From Plazaster borealis (taxonomy: Eukaryota > Echinodermata > Asteroidea > Forcipulatida > Labidiasteridae), in NCBI GenBank assembly GCA_021014325.1, contig CM037472.1, positions 21,065,063-21,129,062 of the forward strand: a stretch of 64,000 nt of DNA, given 5' to 3'. Of the stretch, positions 42,801-54,800 are shown piece by piece (position 1 is the first letter of the stretch; each line of letters begins with the position of its first letter). A program made the translations under genes and the position numbers. Under the pieces are notes generated by a model. It made no database searches, was not told where the DNA came from, and was given only the letters and a program-made list of their open reading frames with translations.

Positions 42801-45800
42801 GAGACTGACGAACCACCAAGATTACAATGACCTCAGCAGAGCTCTCTGCAATTGGTTGGAATCAACCAATCAGGGACTGAGAGACAACGGTAGTCTGGCA
42901 GGGAGCAAGGAAATGCTGCAGCAGAGATCTGCCAATTTGACGGTTAGGTTTTTGTGACTTCATCTAAAAGACACATTTACCATTATTACTTTCTTAAATT
43001 CTGTGGCGACATTACTATTGATCTTGAATGAAGGCTACACTGGTAGTTTCTAAAGGCTACACTGGTAGTTTCTGTTAGCCTGTATTCTTCATTGTCAAGA
43101 TTCTCTGCAACATACCTGCCTCGGGGCAATGAGGTCTCAAGACAGGAGTTCCAGACAACCCAAGGTGGTCTGGATGAGTTGATAACCAACTTCTTTCAGA
43201 GGCTGCAATTGTCGTCAATAATTTCTTAAATTCAGTAGAGGAGGTTACATTGGTAGTTGCCGATAGAGAAGATTCTTGAAAAAGAATCTAAGAAAAGGGC
43301 CGAAAAATAATCAAATTTTTCAAGAAAATATAAAAATTGAAGTCAAATTTAATATATTTTTCCATGTTCATCAAACATGAACCCTTGTGTGCTGTTTTTG
43401 TGAACCCTAGGATAAATCGGCATAATATTTGTGCTATTTTAATCTGATTTCCGATGTTGTTTTCCCTTAAAGAAAACATTAACATTGTTATTAAATAGCC
43501 TATCAAAGCCCGACCATATATGTTGGCCCAGACTCAATAGATCGTTCCCGATAGACGCCATCTTTACAGGCAACTTGGGTTTTTGCTTTGGGCTGTGTCA
43601 AGCATTTTAATTTTTCTATGTAGCAAGTGGTTCCCGACCAATCATGCAAGAAATGTATAAAACTTCTGTGTGCAAAAAAAGAGTATCATTGCCTACAAGG
43701 GTCAATTATCATTTCTGGATAAATTACATTGAAAATGTCGTTTGGTGGTTTCTGTACACATTATCTAAATCTTTTAAAGAAACCATATAGTTATTTACAG
43801 AGGTTCTAAGATGTACATTTTTTAGTTAATAATTTAATAATCATCTTGTTATCTCACCCAACAGGCTTTACGGTCCGACATTCCTTCTTTTGAGGCGAAG
43901 CTGCTACACCCTACACAGTCCCTCGGCAACCAACTCCTTTCTGAAACCTCCCCAGCAGGCTGTGACTCAGTCCAGCAAGAACTGGATCAGTGCGGTCGGA
44001 ACTGGTCCACTCTGGTCAAGGATTCACATAACATAACTGAGTCGCTACAGAAAGCTATCCATGAGTGGGAGGAGTTTGAGGGAGAGTATGGGGTACTGAT
44101 TGAACGTCTTGATGATGCTGAGGCTAAGATGAGTGAAGAGGTGGAAATGAAGAAGGATGTTACTGAGAAACAGGACCAGCTGAACTATTATCAGGTAAAC
44201 TTTTCAATTTACCATTAAGAATTTATTAAAATTGGTGAGATGAATAAAAACAATAATAAAAATAATAACAATAATAATTATAACTAGTGTTTATTTAGCG
44301 CTTTAGAAAACACTGCGGCAAACCCCTTCTCTTAGCGATAAGTGTAACTAGGTTCTTTTATGTGCATTGCACAACACACGGGACCCACGGCATTACGTCC
44401 CATCTGAAGGACGAAGCAATAATGGTTAAGTGTCTTGTTTAAGGACACAAGTGTCAAGACCGAGACTCCAACCCACATTCTGCTGATCATTACCACCAAC
44501 TTTGAATGAAGGTTTCAGTGATAATTCCCAATATTCTATTTTCTAAATTCTTCAAGAAAACATGACAAACATGAAAACATTGATATATATTTCCATATTC
44601 GTAAAATATGAATACTTGTATGCATCAAATTTGACTTATGCTAGGAATATCAATACTTGCTTCTTAGCAAAATGTTTGGAAAGTCAGCAGGAAATATTTT
44701 GTGTATTTTACTGTATGCTGTTAAATATTTCATAAAAATCTTTGTGTTTTTAGAACGTACATGATGACATACTTAGCCTGGAGACACCTCTGAGTGCCAC
44801 AGCAACCTGTGCTGAGCCCATCGTTCATAACAATCCCATGGATTCAACAGTCAGTGGACAGGTATCCCAGGCTAGGTCTCGCAACCAAACGCTTGTTAAC
44901 AATGCACAGGTAATTATTGCACGTTATCTACAGTTTCACAGAATTTAGGGTGGTCGGGTTAGCGTAGAGCAGTAGTATAGACTGTGCAAGTCTTCTGCGT
45001 ATTGAAACCTTTTTGGAACATTGGGTTTCCACGTATATTGCATTAACATCTGAAGAAAACAAAATCGTGCACTTTAATGAAGCATTACTTTGGAATTCAT
45101 TCTTTCATTCATTCATTTTTATTTATTATTGATCACACATAAACACATGACTGTAGTCCAAAGGACTTATATTGATGTATTTACATCAAAAACGATAATA
45201 TAAGTAAACTTGAAATCAAAGATGTCATACAATAACTAATTAGTGACAAACAACAAACAAAGAGATGAAAACAAAGAAGGTAAATGATTAGTCAAAACTA
45301 GATTGCATAAAAACATTGAGCACCGTCTATTGTGCTTGAAATACAAAATGGAAGAGACGCAGGCCTTAATAAAGAATATTATTTGTTAACCTACTGTGAT
45401 ATTCATATTCCTAAAATTCACGTCTGCTTCCCACAGGCCACATTCAAGCTCTGTCAAGAGAGAGTTGAAGATCACAAAGTCTTGAATCAATCCTTGGAGG
45501 AGACTAGTAAACATCTTGAGGAGGCAGAGGAACAATTGAAACCTCTTAAAGACCTCTCAGGAGACAGATCATCCATTGATGAGAAGCTGAGCGCCGTGGA
45601 GGTAGGTACACCAGCAGCCAAGAATTACTCATTTGATATTTTGAATTTCAAATTGTTGTTATAATAGCTTAATTTTGGGTTGAACAAAGACAAATTTACT
45701 AGAGCTGGACTTGAACCTGCTACCTCCAGATTAACGTGCTGGTGCTCTACCAACTGAGCTATCTAGCCCTATGTCGGTGGTCTCCCTATTTTTTTCAATA

Positions 45801-48800
45801 TCTTTGTTCGGCTTGCCAGTCAGAAGCCATTCAACCTTTAATTGCCGTTTAGCCAGGGATCATACCCAAGTTTACGATACAACCTGGGAAGAGGCAGCGG
45901 AGGGATCACCTTGAGGGGATGCGACTTTTTATTTAAAATATTAAGTAATAAACCACAAGGGAAACTGACTAGGTGAGCTTTTACCATAGTTTGTTACATG
46001 TTTTGTTTTATGCTTTATTTCATGCAAATTTTTATGAGGACACCAACTGATCTGATGAGCTGTATAGTGTAAATAAATCAATAAAGAGCTTGAGTGAGAT
46101 AAATATTAATTGTCTTTTGTCTAGCCATCATTCCTGAAAGCAATTTCTATGTTCACATTACCTTTAGAAAAATGAACAAAGAAGAAAAAAAAAAAAAAAA
46201 AAAAATTGTCTTCACACTAAAATTCTTTTGAACTCTTTACAGTCACTGGGAAACAACCTCAGCGACTATGAATCACATGTCCATCAAACCTCAGACCAAG
46301 GTCACCACGTGTTGCCCCAGACCTCCCCTGAAGGTCAGGAGGTCATCCAAGGTCAACTGTCCGACCTTTCAGCTTTGTTGACCTCAGTGGTGCACGGAGT
46401 GAAGGATACCGGGAAGGCGTTGGTTGAGAGGCTGAAATGTTGGAGCGAGTTCGAGGCGGTTGAGGAGGAGTTTGCTGCCTGGCTGAAGGAGATGGAGAAG
46501 ATTCTTGAAGAAGAACCTAAGAAGAGGGCAGATCTTGGAGACAAGAAGAGCCAGCTGGAGAGATACAAGGTAAAAGAAACACAATGGACCTTTGTCATAG
46601 TGTCATGTCATCCTATTGTTTAAAGAAAAGTTTCTCTTTTGAAGATAAATAATAGGATTGGTAAATATACAAATATAAAAAAATGGATTAGATTCACTCA
46701 AAGCTGACTGACTTTATAAATAATTCATATCATAACCAATCCAGTCAGAGTTGAGAAACCAGGATTTGACGACCTCCTAATTCACTGTTGCTTATTTCGA
46801 TTGTCTCAATTGAAATAAGCACATACCTCCGTGTCAGTGCAAAAAACGCTGTATCACTGAAAAATAGCACTTACGTTACCAAATTGTCAAAATGTTGGTA
46901 TCTCGCTTAAAAATAGCCCGGATGGACACACAAAACAAGCAAGCGCCGATATACAGCGTTTTTGCATTGAGCATTTTTATGCAAGATACAATGTTTTTGC
47001 ACTGACACAACGGTATACGAATTAAACCCCGGACAAAACTTAAACCATTTAGTTCATTTAGTTCATTTTTGTATTTGATTTTATTTAGTTTTATTCAACA
47101 GCAGAAGTGCTAATAACCGGATGAATACAAAACTGTGAGATATATACAAGAGACAAACCACAGGAACATTCAATCATTACAAAAATACTATATTTAAAAA
47201 AAAAAATCATTGTTTTAACTAAAACTCAAAATGTTCACAGGTTGGTTTTATGGTGTATTTGAGTATTCACTCTACCAAAAACCACTGATGTAATATACCT
47301 TTGAAATCAATTGATGCAAAAAAGTAAAGCGGGGAAGTGAAAATAAGCTGTGGTTATGGAACCTGCCGCCAATTTCCAGAAACTTTACACCACTGTGTAT
47401 GTCCACTTGGGCAACATTTGTTGGGTAAGTTGTGCACCACTCAAGCAATAAATGTTGCACAGGGGGACTTTCGCACTTGCGTAAAGTTCCGTGAAATCGG
47501 CTGCTGCTCTAGTTGAATTTTATGCCAAATTATTAATCGATTCTGAATAAATGTGGCACAAAGTGGTTGTTACTTTGCCATTCAGACATCAAGGTGGTCA
47601 GAACATTCAGTTTTCGACCTAAATTCATGAAATATGCTTTTAACTCTTTCAGTGCCAAGATCGTACATGTATGATCTTTTTTATGTATTCCCAAAGCGCC
47701 ATTATCGTACATGTACAATCTCTTTTATGTACTCAAAAAGTGTCATCAATCGTACGTGTGACCCATAGTATACATGTTAGCACGAGAGGGCATTATCACT
47801 CAAGAAATACTATTGACTTTGGGATGTACCAAGGCAACACAAATCAGCAAGATACATTTTGTTTTTTACAGAATTTCGAAAAAACCTTAAAAAGCTGGGC
47901 TTTTTAGGTTCAAAATGCAAAAAAAGCGAGCACTGAAAGAGTTTAAGTAAAAACAATTTACCCCAAAACGGAAGCTTGTTTCTGGAATGTGCCCTTTATT
48001 ACCCTTGTCTCTCGTTCTCTGTCATACAGGCCCTAGAGAGTGAAATTACTTCCCATAGCATCAATCTTGAAGACATGAATCAGAAAGCTGAGAAGCTTCT
48101 TGAGTATGACACGGGAGACGTGGATGTGAAAGAGCAGACTGATTCACTCAGAGCTCGTTACCAGGCACTCTGCATCAGATCCAAGGTAGTGTAATCATCT
48201 CTTTAGACTCTATAGACCTTAATCATGCTGCCACCATCTTGGTCATGTTCCCTGTATCCAGTACCAGCAATGAATATTAACAATCATTGTACAAAAAGGA
48301 ACCAGACTGTTTCTCCTTCCAGCCTCGGTTTGGAAAATCAAGATGGCCGCACCATGATGATAAAGGTCTATTATTTGGGAATGTTATAGAAAAATAGTGC
48401 GTGGTAACTTGAGTAAAAAAAATTATAGTCTGTTCCAGCCTGTTCCATTTAATAAAAGACTGGCGAGGAATTGGAGTAAATAGACAATTAAATAAAATGT
48501 TTATGCATGTGGTCCCAAACTTTGGAACACTGTTTCCATCAACATCAGGGACACCCTCATCTCTCATTATTTTCAGGAAATATCTTGAATACTTATTATT
48601 CAGGACATCCTAGTAATTTTCCTGTTCTTGTACAGCACTTTGATCTCACTTGTAAAAGTGCTTGATAATTTATTAGTATTCATATGGCTTGTCGTGGCTG
48701 AGTGGATAAGAGCATCGGACTCAAGCTCTGGTGTTTCTGCTCAGCAGAGTGTGGGTTCGAGTCTCAGTAGTGACACTTGTGCTTGATAATTTATTAGTAT

Positions 48801-51800
48801 TCATATGGCTTGTCGTGGCTGAGTGGATAAGAGCATCGGACTCAAGCTCTGGTGTTTCTGCTCAGCAGAGTGTGGGTTCGAGTCTCAGTAGTGACACTTG
48901 TGTCCTTAAGCAAGACACTTAACCATTATTGCTGCATCTTTTGGATGGGGCGTAAAGCCATAGGCCCTGTGTGTTGTGTAATGCACGTTAAAGAACCCAG
49001 TGCACTTTTTGTAAAGAGAAGGGGTTCGCCCTGGTGTTCCTTGTTTGATTGGCTGCATTTTGTGCCACAGCACCTTGTAAGCCATTATATGGTGCTATGA
49101 AAGGAAAAATGTCTCATACTTCAAAAATGTAGCTCCACATACCTTGCAGGAAATATACTGAATGTTGGAGCACCATGAGCGTCACTGAGTGACGGATTTG
49201 AGCGCTATATAAGAAGCCACTATTATTATTGTTTATTTATTATTACAAGAAATTAGCAAACTAACGGAGGTTTTATTACAATGGCACTAGATGTCAAATC
49301 TAAGCACCTTTACTACCTGTTTTTATATACAAGTCCAACATTATGTTTGGTTATAGGATGTGACAGACACACTGACGCACAGTGTGATGGAGCACCAGGG
49401 GTATCAGGATGCACTCCAGGAGGCAGAGAGGGCGCTGTTGGACATCTCACAGCAGCTCACCGTCCAGGGGGCTCTACCAGAGGGAGAGAGCTTGGAGGAC
49501 AACCAGCAACAGCTATCCCAACTACAGGTAAGTAACAGTTACATGAAGCTGTATAAATGTTAAGAATTTAATAAATATATTACCCCATCAGATAGGTACA
49601 AACGAGTAATCCACGAAAGTTTTTAAGTAACTATAAATAGTAAACCTGCAGGTACAACCATGTGTAAATCTCTTTTGGAGGAGTGTTGGCTCTGAAAAGA
49701 ACCAGTGTGGTCTCGACGTTTCGAACAGTATACTCTGCTCGTCTTCAGGAGAAAGAGCAAAAGACGAGCAGAGTATACTGTTCGAAACGTCGAGACCACA
49801 CCGGCTCTTTTTAGAGCCAACACTGCTCCCAAAAGAGATTTTACACATGGTTGTACCCGCAAGTTTACTTCTTCTTTTTCCACACCATGCACAGCTTCAA
49901 ATACCACCTAAAGAAAGTCTAAGTATAAAATTACTTGGTAAAAGACACAAACTAACATTAATAAAGAGAAACGCTAAAAAACATTAAAATGTACAAAACA
50001 AGTTGTATTACTGAATAAAAAAATACCATAAAGAGAAGTGATGACATTGATTTACTGTACCTGTAAGTGTTAGAAAGAGTGGTGGTTTAATAAGCAAGCT
50101 TTTGCATTGGATCTCAAGTATTCTTGTACGATTCTTAACTGGAGGGGGGGGGGGGGTATACATCTGAACTGAATCCAGATTTCCAATTCCCATGGTCAAT
50201 GTAATAGAAATGCCCCAATATATAGTCCACTAGTTTCCACTTAGAGTTGCCCAATGGGTCTTTAGGCCATGTCACACATGGCAATTTTTACAGGTAACTT
50301 GGCGGCAACCAACAGCACTGTATGCAAAAGGAACACTTCGGCAGCACAGGAGACATTCTTTTAGCTGTAACTCACTATCCCCAAGAAAATAATGAGAAAA
50401 CTGAAATGTGAATGAATTTTCTTCATGGAGGTTGCCTTGAACTAGTTGCCCGTAAATTGCCTCGTGTGACATGGTATTTAGACTATTGAGCGCAATCTAT
50501 GTGGCCCAAAAATGGAGGAACAAAGGTAAAACGTGAATTGAGTTTGAGTTATTTTCTCGTTGTCAATTTATTAAAGATGAAGTACTTAGGTTAACCATTG
50601 TAATGATGAATGTAATCATTGTAGCATCTGAAACATGCACTGGTTGTGGTTGACTTATTTGCAGATGAATATGTGGTGTTTAGAAAAGTTGTTTATGATA
50701 ATTGCTTGCCAAATCTCATTTGAATTGGACAAACATAAAGGCAGCTAACAAACATGCATGTAAAATCAATATATAACTGTAAAAGTTAACAGACCCTAAT
50801 CTTACAAATGTTCTTTCAAAATTACCAGGGGCCTAATTTCATGAAATTGCTTAAGCAGAAAATATTGCTTAACATTTTCCGCTGAGCAAAAATGAGCAGG
50901 ATACCAGTCACAGATGGTAAATGTGACATGGTATTTTGGCTGGTATCCTTCATCTGTTGAGCATAATTTTCGTTGAGGTTAGCTACAGTTTGTGCCTAAG
51001 TAGCTCTGTGAAATTGGGCCCAGGCCTCTCATCACCAGGCACACTCGGGTATTCTAGTGGTTAAGACATCTGCTCTTGGTTGTTGGGGGTCATGGGTTCG
51101 AATCCTTGCCGATTTTTCCCTGAAGGACTTGGAAAGCACTGAGTATATGATGCTTATGGGTGTTAGGGTAAAACCAAATAATATTCACAAAATATAGTTC
51201 AAATTGAATTGTACTTCAATTCTATCAATTAATAATGTACAATGATGTGGCGGGAAAACAGCATTTTGCACAACTTAAAATATGTGTAAAAATTGTCTGA
51301 AGCTGCAAATATCATGCAAAGGGAAAGAAAGCACCAAGCCCGGTTCATACTTCCTGCGAATGCAAATGCGAAGCGAATTTGACATGATTTTGATGTCACA
51401 ACTCTGTTTTCGCTGCGAATATTCGCAAGAGTTGCCCACAGCTCAACTCTTGCGAATTATTCGTTGCTAATTTGTGACGACAATATTCGCTTCGCATTTG
51501 TATTCGCAGGAAGTATGAACCGGGCTTTAGTTAGCTTAGTATGTGAAATAAGGGAAAGAAAGCATTAGCTAAGGATGTAGGATAATGTTGCAGCTGAAAT
51601 GTCTCCCAATGCAGTCATCTGGTTTTCCCATTCAGAGTAGTGTAACCAGACTAAGGCTGGCTCCTTCTTGGTTTAATGAGAACCAGTATTCAATATAAGT
51701 AAGGTGACATTGTTTCAATGGTAATGCTTGGTCATCAGGGGGTCACTTAGCTTCTTTCAGACATCACATTCAACATTAAATGCATGATTTTAAACATCTA

Positions 51801-54800
51801 ATTATAAAAATTGCTGTTGAAATTTTGCAAATTGCTTGTTCTAATGTTTTTCGTGAGAGTGTTTTTTAAAGAACTTTGATAGACTTTAAGCTGCAAGGGT
51901 GTTTTTAGAATGGCCCATATTTCTAGTATGTGAACTTCTTCAGGAAGTGTTTTCTTTTGTCAGATTTTTAATACATGTCTATGAAGAACAACCGTGTTTT
52001 AAAAATAGCTATACCTTAAAAAAAAAAGTGGTTTGTGTAAAAAGCACAGCATAGAAGATTTTGTGGGTTGGTTACTAATTCTAACAAAACAAAATATAAA
52101 GTAACAAATCAGTTTGCACATAAAAACAAAAATGGGGGGGGGGGAGGGGGGTACTTCTGACCAAAATTAGAACAAATTGTTTTTGAAGGGAATTGTTGTT
52201 ATAATAAAGAGTTAAGCAGCATAGTATCATATTACTAATCAAACAAGCAAAACAACAAACAACTTTAAGCCAAAAATCATAACACTGAACTAGAAAAAAT
52301 AATTATAATAAATTAAATGGAGAAAATATGGTATCTCTGTAATCAGTAGTGGTGATTTTGAAAAGCACCAGTGGTTTGAAAAAATCAACGTTTGATCTGC
52401 ATATTTTGATCACCTTCATAAAGAAGGAGCTTTTTGAGTCGTAAAACCATTGTTCTTGTAAGACTTTTGATCTTTCCAGAATCACCACAACTTAACAGAG
52501 GGGTAATTACATAGTGTCACCATGGACCTTGGTTTCTATATTGTTTACCAGCATGCACAGTTTCAAATCCTGAACTTTGAATAACTTCTTTTTAAAGAAT
52601 GTTTTCTCATTGCTTCTAAATCTTGGTACATGGTTACAATTGACTACTTTTCTAACCATGGGGCATGCACTAACACACCCCAACCATCTCTACCATCCCC
52701 TCCCCCTTCTAATCTTCACCCCACAGGGAGTCATGAGACAAATCACTGCATGCTCTGCCAAACTAGACCACGCCTCTGTGGCAAGTAATGCTCTCACAAG
52801 CTCCGCCCAAGCCACACCCGCACTAACCCAGCATGTGGAGGCGGAGCTTAAATCTGTAGAGGAGGGGCTTGAGGCTGTCAATCAGACCGCACTGAGCATA
52901 CAGACACGCCTCCAAGAGTTGGTTAACCAACAGCAGGTTTATAAGGAGACATTGCAGACATGTGCTGACTGGTTACAGGTTACTCAAGAAGGGTGGAGCC
53001 AAGATGAGGTGGACGGGGAGGCGGAGATCGTCAAGACTGAGGGGCTGGAGGATGCTCAGATTCAGCTGAAGGATCTCCAGGTAAAAACAGAAGTGTGGCA
53101 AAAAGAGATTGTGTATAGTTGGTTAGAAGTCAAAATGTATGTCTGTAAATTATCATCAAACCCTTATCTTAATGGAGACAAAATGTTTGAAATTATATCA
53201 TAGGTGAAGGTTTATGCAAATGATTCAAAAGAGTTGAGCACAGTAATATACTTATTCAAATTGTCTGCTGCAGTTCACTTCACATTCATGTAATAAAGGG
53301 TGTAACTGTAATTACATTTTGTTTTCATGGTTTGTTTACATGTCTTTGCATACAGCTAGGAGAAAAAAAAAGTTTCAAGCACGATCTCAAAGTTTGTGGC
53401 ATTATAAATGGTAACATTTCTCAGAAGATTAGTGCCAGTACCAACTTTATACCGAGTAAAATTTGAGCCCCAAATTATACAATTTGGCTTTCGATAATCT
53501 TCAAAACCATTTGAGAAAAAAAGTGGTGCATGAAATAATGTTGCCAGCATCCAGTGATAAGGTTGAAATGATAAAGTTGGACATTAAGGTTGGCTTAGAG
53601 TTTTCTTCCCTGCTCTTCACCTCTGATGTACCCTGGTTTGAATACTGCCTGGCTTGTGGAATGGGTCTTCAGTCCCTACCTGATTGCATAGATTTTTTAC
53701 CAGTTGGGGTTTCCCTCCCACATCTAAAACTGACATCTTCTCTTCACAGGTATATTCAGGCACTTATGAGGATTCTGTGGTTTCATAACCAGAAAGATAT
53801 AATAATAACGATATTTGATTTATCTCTTAGTCGTTGTTGGACACCGCTGTGATGCACAACCAGCTTGTACAGGCTGCAGAGGAGGACCTTGAAGACACCA
53901 GCGGGGATCCCGCCACGTCTCAACTCTCCTCCACTGTCCATCAGCAGTTTACTGTGGTCATAGAAACCATTGAAACTCGCATTAGTGTCGTACAGAAGCT
54001 GAGCAGCAAGTGGAAGGATTTGGAGGATCGGAAAGGAGCGTTGAGGGCGTGGTTAGAGAAAGCGAGAGCCACGGAGGAAGAGGAGAGACAGAAGCCGGCT
54101 GATCTGGAGGTTGCCAAGGCCAAAGGTCATCTTGAAAAAGTCAAGGTGAGAAAATGTTTTTGTCTTCATTTTATCGCCTGCAAAATTTATGTTTGATTGT
54201 TTGTGAAATGTAGCTATTAATCTTGTTTTAATACAAGGTGCTTGAAGAATGATTGCTTATTAAGTTGTGACCATTTCAGGAAGTTTTTTTCCGTGGATGT
54301 TTTAAAAATATTGTTCAGCTTGTTAAGTTATACTTATGACTTGTGAAGGGTTGCTAATCACAATATTGGTTGAAATTATTGGAAATTAATAGTCTGTTTT
54401 GATATGATGGAAACATTAAATTGTTCAAACATTTTTTTTTTACTCCGAAGGATCAACTGGATGATGTCAAATCCAAACAAGCAGAGCTGTCCGAGATCTT
54501 CTCTGAGCAATCCCGCCTCTGCAATCGTCCAGATCCAGATCTTGATTCCTTGGACCTAGACATCAAAGTCCTAGCCAAAGCTGTCCAGCAGCTGACAGAA
54601 GCTTGTAAGGAGCAACTAGATGATGCAGAGAGATATCTAGAGACAAGGATAGCAGTGGAGGAGGTTCTTAGCGATGCAGAGCGAGAAATTGCCGAGATGG
54701 AGAAAGATGACTTCATGTCCACGCCAGAGAAGTTGCAGAAACATGAGGTAGGAAGTGAAACTTTTTTGATGATTTTAGAAGGAATGGTTATGGGATGATA

